Part shown: one piece after another, positions 1-13,975 of the stretch
Position numbering within the stretch: position 1 is the stretch's first letter
How the letters are laid out: each line of letters opens with the position of its first letter
From: Kingdonia uniflora
Taxonomy: Eukaryota > Streptophyta > Magnoliopsida > Ranunculales > Circaeasteraceae
Direction: 5' to 3'
Length of the DNA stretch: 64,000 nucleotides
NCBI GenBank assembly: GCA_014058105.1
Contig: JACGCM010001272.1
Location: forward strand, 310,001 to 374,000
Notes under the pieces: generated by a model
The model's input: only the letters and a program-made list of their open reading frames with translations
Databases searched by the model: none
What the model was told of the DNA's origin: nothing
Position numbers and translations under genes: made by a program

Positions 1-1308
1 CCATACTTTTTTCTACCATTTCCAATCTGAACACCATCCAATGACAAACATGAACTTGAGAAGTCATTCAAGCACCGTAAGAGATTAGGACATTCCAGGA
101 GTTCTTGATCTGTACGGTGCAGTTCTTGAACTTCAAAAACAAATGGCCGTAAAAAAAAATCACAGACTGGAAGATCAGCGTGTCCACGCTCAAGCTCTGC
201 AAACGCAGAAAAGGCCTGGATCAGCAGAGCCAAACACATCAAAAGGAGATGGAAATATTGCGAAGAACACAAGATTGAATAACAGCTCGCCAAACATCGC
301 CGCCACTGGATCGAAGTAAATATTGATCAAGAGCAATTCAACACGATAATCAACCTAGAGAGGATGACCAGCGAATGTCTCAATCTAGATCTGGAAATCC
401 TAATAGAGCCTCTCGACATTTTGGTCTAACTTCTTCGACCTCGACAACCCAAGGAAGTCAACGTACACGTCATCAAACCCCTCTGCCATAATGAAGACCC
501 ATCAGAGATCGATTAGGACCAGAGAGACATGGCGACTTTGTTCCTCAGGAAGCAGCCTTACCTTATCCCCCACAGCAATTCGTCATTTTGGATTACCTTA
601 ACAACAAAATTCAAGTCATTAACTCTGATATCCCAGCCCGACGATCTACGCTCGACAGGATCGAAACAAATCTCATTTCCCCATATCTTGAAAATATGCC
701 TATTCCAGAAATTTTCCATTTGCCCAAATTCATCCAGTATGCAGGCCTCACCGATCCACTTAAACATGTTTGACATTTCAAAGCCGCTATTGGGTTATAC
801 CCCAAACTCGACCACATGATTTGCCGACTATTTAACATGGGCCTAAAAGAAGAACCACTCCGATAGTTTCACACAATACAGGAAGCCTTCATCACCTCTT
901 TCATCCAATTACAAAATCTTTTTGAATCCAACTACGCTCATGCTAGGGAGCATGAAATCACAGTAGGCTCTTTATTTTATTTTGAGCAAGGCGCGAAAGA
1001 AACCTTTGCAAGTTTTTATAAACATTTTATGCAGGAAACACGGAAGATTGAAAATTCAAACCCCAAAATCGTGGTTCCAGCGTTTATTTCCGCCTTGTAC
1101 ATCGACTCCAAAGTTTGCGAAGAACTTACTCTACACAAACCACGTACGGTCGCTGAAAATTATTGACGGGGTTAATAGTTACATCGAGTTTGAGCGCTCG
1201 AAGAAAGATAAAATGAAAAGCTCCTCGGTCATACATTCTCGAGAAGCGTCCCCCGTCTCAAAGAGCAGTCGCTACAGCAGCACCGAAGCCGCCTACCAAA
1301 AACACTGA
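1..1308 (+). pseudogene. Gypsy gag polyprotein remnant (element F)
   Basis: Around 588-1180, frame 3 of the + strand reads as a retrotransposon gag. It has a PKFIQYAGLTDP block, then KAAIGLYPKLDHMICRLF, then the LRxFHTIQEAFITSF and ASFYKHFMQETRKIEN blocks typical of Tat/Athila gag. The same blocks occur in the gag of elements B and C on the other strand. The frame is broken by TGA at 771-773, by a TAG after 'EPLR' (about 863) and by further stops after 1165. The stretch upstream (1-587) has the look of the coiled, low-complexity gag N-terminus but is too broken to assign. No zinc knuckle survives. It is not functional. Confidence 0.7.
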
Positions 1309-1449
1309 TAACATTCAAAGAAAAAAAGGCAAACCTGACAGGCGGCTTGAGTACCTATGGAACACTACTCAGCTTAAACTCTTTTACAGATGATGCCCTG
1401 TAATCTTTTACTTCAAATCAAATAAACAATTTGTTATACATTATATTCT

Positions 1450-1990
1450 TTACTACTTCGATTTGTCCTCGATCTATACTTTTCAAGTATCTATCTTACA
1501 ATCGATCTTTCTGCTACTTCGATTTCTCCTCAATCTATACTTTTTCAAAGTATCTATCTGAGAAACGATCTCTTTCTATTTTGATTTGTCCTCGATCTAT
1601 ACTTTTCAAGTATCTATCTGACAATCGGTATTTTTACTACTTCAATTTGTCCTCGATCTATACTTTTTCAAAGTATCTATCTGAGAAATAATCTCTTTCT
1701 ACTTCGATTTGTCCTCGATCTATACTTTTCAAGTATCTATCTGACAATCAATATTTCTACTATTTCGAATTGTCAATGATCTATACTTTTCAAGTATCTA
1801 GCTGACAATCGATATCTTTCTACATCGATTTGTTCTCGATCCATACTTCTCAAGTATATATCCGACAAATGATCTCTTTACTACTTCATTTTCTCTCAAT
1901 CAATACTTACCAAGTATGCCAGAGACAAAATAATTCCTTACTATCCTGATTCGTTTTAAGGTCTTTGCTTATACAAGTATCCTAAAATTC
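1450..1990. repeat. 61-bp minisatellite, about 8.5 units, in element F
   Basis: The motif 'cctcgatctatactt' recurs near 1467, 1528, 1590, 1651, 1713, 1773, 1834 and 1894, with a decayed unit near 1955, so the period is about 61 bp. Two unit variants alternate in the first half: one with 'gacaatcgat...ttttcaagtat' and one with 'gagaaacgat...tttttcaaagtat', suggesting a roughly 122-bp higher-order unit. Each unit carries a small inverted repeat, atactt...aagtat. Units decay toward the right. The long open frame through it is repetitive and not a credible protein. It lies between gag and the 3' end of the antisense gene. Confidence 0.9.
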
Positions 1991-2359
1991 ATCTCAACTT
2001 CACACGACCACTCTCCAAATACAGGATAATTTACTTTGCGCTCTTTACTTATCGACCAATCTCTAATGAGCCCTAGTTCTTCTCCAAATCTAAACCCAGA
2101 TACCTATCTCCGAATAAACATCTGGTACTCCTTACTTGCCATTTATTGGCCACCATTCATATTTCGAGCACACAAGTCTTTACTTATCTACTCAAATCTA
2201 ATATCACTTTATTACATCTACTACTTCAACTTATTTTCAAAAGCAAAATAGTTATTTATCAAAACATTAAACAAAGAAAAACATCCTTCGTACATACAAA
2301 ATTCAAATATTTTCGGTCCCACTGACAATTTGTTACAAACTTTAATTAAACCACATTTA

Positions 2360-4614
<2,255 letters not shown>

Positions 4615-5456
4615 ATTTTAACACAGTTAGAATATTTTATATGTGATACATATATACATATTCCTAAGTTCATATATTCATAAATGTATCGTTGTTGAGA
4701 TCACTCTCCAACACCTCATTCAATTCACCATCTGCTACTATCATTAACATTTATCATTATACACAGTTCTCGATCTAATTCATATAAATTAATTCATCTT
4801 AGTATTTTTTTTATTTAAAAGCCATCTGTTCAGTTCTCGATGTTTATTTTAAGTTTAATAAATAACCTCGATATCTCATTAATTTTTATTTTCTTGTCGA
4901 AATTAAATGAATTTTAATAGCTTCTCGAAGACATTTTAACTTTTCCTGCCAAAAAATAGTTATTTCCATTTTATGAATTCCCATTCTCCGACGCAAAATT
5001 CGACGATAGCCGCAAAATCCTTACTCTCTTCGCATATCTCGCTCCCTCATAGTAATCTCCTCCCACTGCACCGTAATTACAGCGCCCTTCCCTAATCTCT
5101 TTTACTTCCCCTCCTATCGAATTGTCCCCTTCCATTTTTACGAAACACGTAACTCATAATCACCGCCATTACGAATTTCAAAAAATCAAATTCACAGACC
5201 TACGAACAGTTTACTTTCTTCTCCATGGACATTTCTTATTCATTTCAAATTTATTACACATTATCTTTTAATCTATAACCAATTCATCAACTTACGAAAA
5301 AATTTAGGAGATTACTAACCTTGTTTCCGTGCAGCTTTTGTACCCCTCTCTTTTGCTCGCTTCGCCCTTTCGATCAACACACAAATCTCCTCCTTAGCAA
5401 TCCTATCTACCCACTTCAGCAACGAGCAACAACAGTTCTCTCCCTCAAATTTTTTT

Positions 5457-5771
5457 TCAGTTTGCCAATGATCTGAACAGTCCCCTACCTCTAACATATT
5501 TATAGACCCCACGTGACTGTTCGTCGCACCACTTGGCGACCGTCCAATTCTTCGAATATAACGCCTCATGCATTTTTTTCTCGATTGCTTTGACTCTTAA
5601 TCTTCTCCCCATTAATAAACCTCCACATTCGTACTTCAATCCTTCCAATTCTCAAAGAATATCTACATACACATTCATATTTTTCAGCGCACGCTCCATC
5701 TTTTCTAATAGCTGATTTACATCAATTTCCTTATACTTCGTACAATCCCTTGATGGAAAACATCTCGCCAT
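5457..5771 (-). pseudogene. Small basic antisense ORF in element F, unknown function
   Basis: From ATG at 5771 the - strand gives a 104-codon frame with a single in-frame TGA (codon 40). It begins MARCFPSRDCTKYK and continues with GGLLMGRRLRVKAIEKKMHE and WTVAKWCDEQ. It is rich in Lys, Arg and Cys. I recognise no family. The 3' part overlaps the G-box/TATA of the main antisense gene. Element A has another small ORF at the matching place (37495-37680), though I see no convincing alignment between them. It could equally be a chance open frame. Confidence 0.3.
5497..5515 (-). promoter_or_regulatory. Candidate promoter of the element F antisense gene (G-box + TATA)
   Basis: On the - strand CACGTGGGG (G-box core 5515-5510) is followed 5 bases later by TATAAATA (5504-5497). 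Downstream on the same strand lies an untranslated-looking stretch ending at a good splice donor, CAAG|GTTAGT, at 5320/5319. The layout matches element A: G-box, TATA, short 5' exon, intron, coding region. The assignment rests on motif spacing only. Confidence 0.4.
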
Positions 5772-7327
5772 ATTCATTTTTCATATAAGTTCCCCTATTC
5801 ATACTATCCTACCAATTTCTATTCTTATGGGATTATATTCGACATCAGTTGCCTATCATTTTATTCAACAACATTCGTTTAAACACACTCTTTATTTCCT
5901 AAAGTTTTGTCATGTGCATTTTACATTTGACAAATAAACGTTCCTATCAACATACTGAACTTTATCCTTACATAACATTTTACCAAACATTTACCAATAC
6001 AACGCACATACGTCTCGAACATTTACTCTTCATAAACCCCTTGCTGCCGCCTCATCTTCCCTCTTTACCAACAACTTTGCTCGAGTTCACATGCCACCAC
6101 AACGTTCAGGAGGACGCCAAAACTACAGTTTCACACGAAACTCAAATTCCTGCACACGTCGGTTGAACAACACCCAGTACATTGCCTACACACGTCGACT
6201 CTCCCCATCACGGGCCTGAGCTCTCATCTTTGCCATTTATTTGAATACATCCATCTGCAAAAAACAACATCTCTTTATACAACTTCCAGTCAATACCAAA
6301 CTCCCTTACATTTATTATGCTTTGAAACTCTACATTGTCAGATTCAATTCAATCAACCTCAAAATCCATCATTGGCCCCCCACATTCTAATACCTTCGAC
6401 TTTCAAAAACAAAACAATTATCGACAAGATTGTATCATAATTTTTTAATCGTATTTAATATTCGATAACATACACAAAAACAAAACCCCTCGATAAACAT
6501 ATATTTATTTATTTTAAACTTCTTTCTTACATTCGATATCTCTTTCACTCGATCACAATCTCACAAATCACATTCAACATCTATCTCTTTTGAGTACATT
6601 CATTTCTAAATACTTAATTTTTCTTCAATTACAATTTATCTGCTATTACTAATATCCTTCGACATGTCAATATTTGTGCTGTTTGCTTTTGACCAGAATC
6701 AGACATTAAAGCCACTTTCTAGTCCTCAAAGCTCAATGATTCTCAAGTCATTAAACTTTTAAAAAGACGCTTCAGCAGAAAACTAGCAACAAAAAATTGC
6801 AAGAACACCCACACGTTCGGCAAGATCTCTGGACTCCCATCTCAGCTTCATCACCAGTAATGACAGTTACCCCTAAACCCCCCAACTGACTCCAAACATT
6901 ACCTTCACCACTGCATGATGCTCCCACTATTTCCGGTTGACACATCTCGTCTCTGTTTGATCTTTGTTCTCACCTTAATGCTCTGCTTCGATCACATAAC
7001 AAGTTCTCGTCTCTCGGTCTACGCCAAATTTTGTTAGAATGATCACCATCTTCAAACCCAGACCCAATATTAAACCATACTTAGGGCGACCTAATTCCAC
7101 CAAATACCACCATCCACCTTCTATAAACCTCTTATTTATACCCAACATCCTTAAACTGTATTCAATGAACAACATTAATTCCGCCTCGAAACCAACTTGA
7201 CCAAATACAGATAACCTTGACCTCGTTAATGACATATATTGACTTCTGGATATATTCGGCAACCTCTTCAGATTCCAGTTTTTCTTCTCGACACAACTAT
7301 AAGTACTTCTGTCAAGAATGGGGCAAT
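5772..7327. other. Non-coding 3' part of element F with purine tract
   Basis: AT-rich sequence between the antisense promoter and the 3' LTR. A 96-codon - strand frame (6975-7262) has no recognisable domain, so I do not call it. Directly before the LTR, 'aagaatggggcaat' (7314-7327) is a plausible + strand polypurine tract, which fits a + oriented element ending at the LTR. Confidence 0.5.
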
Positions 7328-7820
7328 TGTAGTATCATATTTCCCAGATTCAGCAAGAATAAAGCCAGCACTATGTAGTTGAAGATAGCTCAACATTCTG
7401 TAGCCGAAGGCAGCTCAACATTCTAGAAGATTTCGTGAGTCCTCGACTTACCAAAAGTAACCGTTGCAGCTCGGTCAAGAAGGAACTGTTAGAGATCCAC
7501 AAAGTTCGCCCACTACCTCCGGAATAGTAGACTCTTTCTTTTTTTTAGTAAACTGCTTGTATATGCTATAAATACATACAAAGAATAGGTTCTAAGGGAT
7601 CGCACATCTAACATTCCTCTATCCTAAATATAAGCAATGCTCAGAAAACTTGTAATAACTAGAATCTACTAGATTTTATATCAAATCCTCCTCGAGGTCG
7701 TGGTTTTTCTTAGTTTCTACTGAGTTATCCACGTAAAATCTTGGTTGATAGATCTTTATTATGTAATCCTTACGAACAAGTATTGGCGAAGGTTTTCCTC
7801 CCGGAAAACACGCCATTACA
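7328..7820 (+). repeat. 3' LTR of element F (493 bp)
   Basis: It starts TGTAGTATCATATTTCCC and ends CACGCCATTACA. It matches, with scattered substitutions, the solo LTR at 48777-49270 over its whole length, which fixes both borders. A TATA-like 'gctataaata' lies near 7565. The flanks are gcaat and gaatc, which do not match. That is expected if the left flank is internal element sequence. Confidence 0.9.
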
Positions 7821-8820
7821 GAATCGAAATTCAAACGATTTGAGTCGCGCTCATTAGGCTATAACTCGATTCGAATATCAAATAAGGTATCATAAATCTC
7901 TGTAAGATAATCATTGGCAAGAGTTGCGTGATATCCAATTGAAATTTTCCAAAGAAAAAATAGAGAAAAATGAAGCTATTAGGAAATATTACGGTAGGAT
8001 TACGAAGACCCAAAATATGTTGAAAGAAATCCCCATAAAAGATGAGTGCATTAGGGCATTGCTAACGTTGACGCTTTATTTTGAGGCCAAAGTCGATAGT
8101 GAAAAGGGCTTAAAGGATACTTATATATACATATTAGAAGAGAGGGGTGCGATACAAGATCCAGCTCGATTTCAATCTTTGGTGACTGCAGCAAGAAATC
8201 TTCACAGTGCAGAGGCGAAAGAATGTTTAGATCAAGATGGTGTATCTCTAATTTATATGATTTAGGGATATGTGGCATGTGTATTAGATGTTTGAACATA
8301 TGTATTCGATATTTTTGTAGGGTCGTCGATCTATGAAAATATTGTTTTTTAAAATAAACGAAGAACATAAGCGAGTGCAGATTGAGTTTGAGAACGAGCA
8401 GAAAATGACTCAAGAAACTTTACACCACTATACCAAGCAGAATGTTCAGCTCGCAATACAAGTTGCAGAGGTGCAAAAACAAACTCGAGACCGGTTAAGG
8501 AAATCGAATGAGCATATGATGAATCTTCTACATCCTAATCCAGAAAAAAAATTCTACTAAGGATATGCACGAGTTACATATGGAAGCAGTCATTGCCTTT
8601 TATGGTAGTAAATTAAACAGAATTGAGAGCAAATTTTGGCAATATGTGATTGAATCTGGCAAGGACTATGATTTGGAGATTGCGAAGGTTGAGTATCTTT
8701 GCTTTATAAATGAGAAGAATAAAGTTGTTCGTGCTGAGGATCCTACGATATCGAGGATTTGTCGAATGACGGTACGATATCGAAGATCTTGTACCTCGTT
8801 CCCAGCGAGCACGACGTGAA
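7821..8820 (+). pseudogene. Antisense coiled-coil gene fragment of element C
   Basis: Three blocks read on the + strand: 7924-8239 (RDIQLKFSKEKIEKNEAIRK ...), 8321-8560 (INEEHKRVQIEFENEQKM ...) and 8565-8819 (MHELHMEAVIAFYGSKLNRI ...). They are charged, heptad-like and rich in Glu, Lys and Gln. Between the first two a GT (8240) and a T-rich AG (8319-8320) mark a likely 81-bp intron, but a one-base indel is needed to keep the frame. By position this is the C-terminal part of a Tat antisense gene, cut off on the left by element F. It has no clear similarity to the coiled coils of F, A or B beyond composition. Confidence 0.5.
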
Positions 8821-9189
8821 GAAGATATTGTAATATTTTGTCCTTTAGGGGTTATTACTAGTCATGGTGTAAGTTCGTCTAGAAGAGGGAAAAAAGGCAG
8901 TTGACTTGGCAGGTTACGAGAAGCGGTAGAAATTAATTAGAAGTTGCCTAGATCATTCTTTTATGTATACCAATTGTATTCATTGTGTGTTGTAGTATAG
9001 TAGATGAGATGAGTTGTTTAATCTCTTAGATGTTGTAAATGTTTTTTTATAGAATAGATGATCGGAATTATATTCGATGTGTACATCGACCAAACATAAG
9101 TATTTCATTAATGAAGGAAAAAACGTACATAGAAATGGAGAATAATTCTCATTTTTTGAATGAAAAAAAAAGCATCGAACTATAAAATA

Positions 9190-10290
9190 AGCTTAACGAT
9201 AATATGTCTTCAACCTTCATACATTCCAAGGTTATGGAACTCAAACTCCTTCTTCTGTTATCAGGTCGTATGATCCAAGGTTGGTCTTACTGACCACAAT
9301 GAGGTCCTTCCCAGTTATCTGCAAGTCTCCCGACATTCAACTCATTTATGTGTTTAAATATTTATCTTAGGACGAGATCTTGGATATCAAATTCTCTATT
9401 GCGAACTCTTTTGTTATAAGATTTGGCCAGTGTTTGATGATATCGTCTAAGATTTGTAATTACTCGATCCTTTATTTCTTTGATCTAGTTCATATTGCAT
9501 GCTAGCTAAAATTCATTTTCCACATCTGTCATTTCGTGATCACGTACGGGGTGATAATATTCGGTCGAGATAACAACCTCAGTTCGATAAGCTAAAGGGA
9601 AAGATGTACACCCTGTAGACATACGTAGTGGTGTTTAATACGCCCAAAGCACGTGTGGTAATTCTTGGATCCAATTCCCTTTCTTTTCGTTCAAGCACTT
9701 TTTTATCCCATCGATTATTGCCTTGCTGATGATCTCCGCCTAACCATTACCTTGTGGGTAATAAGGGTTCAAAGGAGAGTGGATAATGTTATGTTTGTTA
9801 AGGAACTCGATCACCTTTTTATCAACGAACTGTGGTCTATTATCAATACTGATGAGGTGTGGGCAGCCGAACCTGGTGATAATATTCTCCTATATAAGCT
9901 TGATAACTTTCTCTTCCCGCGATCGGCACAAAAAGACTGTCTCTACCCATTTTATAAAGTAATCAGTTGCCACTAAAAGATGACTCCTTTTCCCGAGAGT
10001 GTTCGGTAATTTTCCCACTAGGTCAAGAACCCATCTTTTAAAGGGCCAATATACTTTTCTCGCATGAAGGTTCAGAGCTGGAGCTCAAATTTTATGTCCA
10101 TGCCGTTGGCAGAAATAGCATATTCTTCAACCTGTGCTCTCATTTAAGGATAAAAACTCCCAGTATGATTGCTCAATTTTCCAAGGAACTACCTGTGGAA
10201 TACGATCCATATGTTCCTTCATATAATTCCCTCAACATGTCATTGTCGCCTTTTTCAGACAAACACCTCAAATAAGGACATGTGACTAAT
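9190..10290 (-). pseudogene. Gypsy integrase (element C)
   Basis: The - strand reads a Tat-type integrase. The core has VATDYFIKWVE (first Asp), then ISIDNRPQF (second Asp), then PYYPQGNG followed by a stop and AEII (the Glu). The C-terminal part carries LADNWEGP, the usual end of plant Gypsy integrases. The stop in GNG*AE is at a position where Gln is usual, so a CAG to TAG change would explain it. Other stops and frame breaks occur. Integrase inserts retroelement cDNA into nuclear DNA; this copy cannot encode it. Confidence 0.75.
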
Positions 10291-11110
10291 TTTTAATAAA
10301 ACTCCTTTTCGATAACTATGTATCGCTTTGCGTTGTCTATCAGTCTTCGTCTCACGTTGATGTCTTCTAGGAGCTCACTTTTAAAATCATTTTGGGGACC
10401 AATACATTTTAGAAAAGGTAACCTTCGATCGCCTTCTTCGGGCTCATCGCCCCCAAAGTTAATTGCGTTCGAGCTGACAAGATTAATACTAGGGGTAAAT
10501 ATGACTTCAATTGTTAAATATCAAGTTTCTATTCTAAGAATTCTTGGTAAATTAGTGAGGGAGTCTGCGTGTCTATTTTCTCCCCCAAGCAAATACTCAA
10601 TTGTGGCCTTTTGAAATTTTTTTATTCTATCATCCACTAGGGCAGTGCATTCTACTATCTTTCTATTTTTTTGATATCATTATGTGTAATAGACTACGAT
10701 CAACATAGAGTCATTGTATACAGAAAGCTCGGGTACTCCAAACTCTAATATCATGTCTAAACCATGGTTTAATGCCTCATACTCCATTTCATTATTCGTT
10801 ACCTCAAAATTGAGTCAGATAGATTTTTAAATCTTATCTTTCAAGGATGTGATGAGAACGATCCCAATTCCTAATCCTATTGGCCCAGCAGATCCATCGG
10901 TTAAAAGATATCCCCTTTCCCGATATCCTGTCTGCATTTTCTTTTAACTATTCTTCAACTACGTCAGGATTGTGTTCTTCCCAACCTAGGTCTTCTACTG
11001 GGAAATTCGTTAAAAAATCATCTACTACCTGCCCCTTTTTAGAAAACCTTTGGTCAAAATGTATATCGTGTTCCCCCAAGCTAACTGACCACTAATGCAC
11101 TCGTTTGGAT
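10290..11110 (-). pseudogene. Second RNase H (aRNH) of element C
   Basis: The - strand has TDGSAGPIGLGIGIVLI, then a NFEVTNNEMEYEAL block, VYNDSML and HADSLTNL. These are the D-E-D-D positions of an RNase H, lying after the first RT-linked RNase H and before integrase. A dual RNase H is the hallmark of the Tat lineage of plant Ty3/Gypsy elements. Several stops interrupt the frame. Confidence 0.7.
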
Positions 11111-12300
11111 TTTTTTTTCTTCGATAAGGCCCCCTGAAGGGGATAATTCGTCATTACCTAAATCCAATGAGTTTGAAAATATTACTTTAGTTTCTGTGAG
11201 GTGTAAACGAGGGTAAGGAGTAGTTTTTCAATTTTAGTATACCGCAACTCCGTTAGAGTAAGAGTTTTGTTTTACTAATAAAATACACGAGCTTTTCTAT
11301 TTTTCCATCAAGTCGAATAAGTACCGAACTGAGTGAGTTCTCTATTACAGCAAGATATTTTGCAAGTTCTTCCCCCTTTGTTAGGGTAGTTATGATGGAA
11401 GGTTTTCCCAAATATTTTTTTAGGTCTTGGAATGTTACTTCACACTCTTTACTCCATTCGATCTCTGGATTTTTCTTATTCTTTCCTCTATATGTCCCTT
11501 CTCGTAGTAGGTTAAATAACCATCTACACCGATCTGATAATTTTAAAACAAATCTATTGACTGCGGCAGTCTTGCAACCCAACTTTTGAATGTCTATCTT
11601 AGTTTTTGGAGATGACATTTATAAAAGAGCTCGAATACGGTCAGAATCAACCTCGATTCCCTTTATGCTGATCAAGTGCCCAAAGAATTTTTTGTATTGG
11701 ATCTCGAATAGGCATTTATCAGGGTTAGGATTCATTCTGTGAGACCAAAGGATTTCAAAAACTATATGAAGATATGTAAGGTGATCTCATTTTTTGATAC
11801 AAAGCATGTCATCAATGTATACTTCCATTATTTTCCCAAGATGGCCCTTGAATATTTGGGTCATCAATCTTTGATAAGTTGATCCAGCATTCTTAAGTCT
11901 AAACGGCTTGACTTTGTAACTGTGATGAATGTTATTTTCTCTTAATTATCGGGCAAGAGTGGAATCTGATTGTAGCCCGATGCGGTATCTATCATGGATA
12001 AAAGTTTGTGCCCAACAGTTGAATCCAGTAAATGATTGATTATTGGAAGGGGAAAACAGTCTTTTGGAGTATGTTTATTCAGGTTGGTAAAATCCACACA
12101 AACACTGATCTTGCCATTTTTCTTTGGAATTGCTACAATGTTTAAAATCCAATCGGGGTAATCTAATTTCCAAATAATCTAACTTTGATAAGCTTATCGA
12201 TTTCTTTGTTTACTTCATCTTAAAGTCTGAGTGCTAACACCCTCTATTTTTGTTTAACCGCCACATCCTTATCTTTTAAACACAGTCTATGACAAGCTAA
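11110..12300 (-). pseudogene. Reverse transcriptase and first RNase H (element C)
   Basis: The RT active-site box reads VYIDDMLCIKK on the - strand at about 11804-11823. Downstream come KFFGHLISIKGIEV and the RNase H connection KTAAVNRFVLKLSDRCRWLF, within an open block at 11618-11253. The fingers region (11900-12290) is badly shifted and full of stops. It would copy element RNA into DNA, but this copy is dead. Confidence 0.75.
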
Positions 12301-12499
12301 AGTGGGATCGATACCTGACATTTCTCAAAATGTCCAAGCAAACACATCTTTCTTTCCCTTCAAGACTTCGATAAACACGTTTTGTTCCTCCGAAGGTAAA
12401 AGTGTTCCTACAAATATACCCCGACCAGTTTCGTCGATCTTGATGCATTCTATAATTTTAGCAGTTGATTGTTGGTCCTCTGTAGGTCCAGCTTCCTGT

Positions 12500-13070
12500 A
12501 ATTTCTATGCTTCAAATTCATAAGAAGTGTATATCACCATAGTTACAGTATTTTTACATGCTCGAGCTAGCTTCTGACTACATTTGACTTTGTAGATCCT
12601 ACCATTCCAATCAATCCGTAATACAAGATGATAAGTTGAAGGAATGTCCTTTATATTATGCAGCCAGCATTGTCCCATTATCTTTGAATACCTTGATTTC
12701 ACATTCACGACATAAAACGTCATGTCGATTATCGTCGGTCTGTTGAAATAGGAAATACAATTTTCATTACCCGTACCTCTTTAGATCTATTAAAGCCGGT
12801 GATATCCATATCACTGGCCTCGACTCGATCTGCTAGACCCATCTGTCCCATGGGGCTTTAAAAATGTACTTTAATGACGCTTCCGGTATCCACCATCATT
12901 GTGTGCCTTACAAAGTTTTTCATTTTTAACATGATAACCAGCGCATCATGGTGAGGGAATTTAACATAGCTGACGTCCCAATCTTCAAAGGAGATACCGA
13001 TTCTTCTATTACTAAACTCTGGAAGCAATCGAACTTCCTTTTCAACTGTCATCAAGTCGTGACATTGAAT
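12500..13070 (-). pseudogene. Aspartic protease (element C)
   Basis: The - strand gives KFPHHDALVIMLKMKNF followed by TMMVDTGSVIKVHF, a retropepsin-type DTG active site, at about 12860-12890. The following block at 12723-12505 (DVLCREC.., NGTMLAA..) continues the domain with frame breaks. It sits between gag and RT as expected. Confidence 0.7.
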
Positions 13071-13975
13071 GAGTCAGTCTCTTTTGAATCTGACCGATCT
13101 ATTTATCTTGTGCGTCTCGATAAAGTGATTGAGGGGAAGATGATAAAGGTGTTTATCTTCAGTCTCTTCTTCGATCTGGATGACATCATTATTTTTTATG
13201 TAGCCCCCATTCTTATAAGTAATTTCCACGTCAACAATGTATTGGTGCATTCTTCTATCTTTGAGTATATACTCCATGAGTCTCTGTAGAGCGTAATATC
13301 ATTTCGTATCGTGATGTCTAACTTTGTGATGTTTGCAGTAGCGCTTTCGTTCGATTAGCTTAAGGGGTTGTGCATTTCTGAAAAACTTATCATTATGAAG
13401 TGTAGGATAAATGTCAGCTAACTTGGCAGTTAATTTTTGGAGAAAAGGCTTTGGAAGATTATTTCCTTTTTGAGGTCAGGCTCCTTCTGATTTTACTCGT
13501 TTTCTATTACCTCTAGTATTTGTAGTGCGTTCGAATTCTCATTATGTATTTTGCTAATTAGTTGCGAGAATAGATTTTGCAGGCTTAATTTTTTCTTTCA
13601 TACATCATTCTTTCCAGGTCGATGCAATTATTTACCTTCTCGACCATTTCTTCTAGAGTTACTGGCTTGTTCAAGATGAGGTTCTCCTTCGCTCTTCTCT
13701 AAATGAGTAAAACATTTATAAATGCGACACTGTGATTATTTGGTCGAGACAGTCCACTTTTCTGGCCAGATCTAAAAACTTCTTAGTAAACGCTTCGAGC
13801 TTCTCTCCCGACATTTGTTTAAGACTGATAAGGGTATAAATAATTTTTTCATTTTCTCGGTTGTGTGAATAGTTCTTGACGAAGAGTCCACGTAACTAAT
13901 CAAAAGAGTGAATCAATACTTCATCTAACGAGTGAAACTAGCGTAAGGGCTCGCCCTAAATTCGTGACTCGAACC
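13070..13975 (-). pseudogene. Gypsy gag, 3' part, fused to LTR by deletion (element C)
   Basis: The - strand reads GEPLR*FHSLDE, then LRGLFVKNYSHNRENEK, then KLEAFTKKFLDLARKV, matching the C-terminal half of Tat gag as seen in elements B and F. A 67-codon block (13277-13074) continues toward protease. The gag N-terminus, leader and primer-binding site are missing: gag similarity stops near 13965 and LTR similarity starts at once, so a deletion joined the two. Confidence 0.65.

Noticed and set aside
1431..1691. 86-codon open frame on the + strand
   Set aside because: It lies wholly in the minisatellite, and its protein is the repeat translated.
6975..7262. 95-codon - strand frame in element F
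   Set aside because: No domain, no partner frame and no position match in the other Tat elements. Probably chance.
7328..7820. A solo LTR at this site
   Set aside because: Flanking 5-mers (gcaat and gaatc) differ and a purine tract plus element sequence lies on the left, so it is the 3' LTR of element F.
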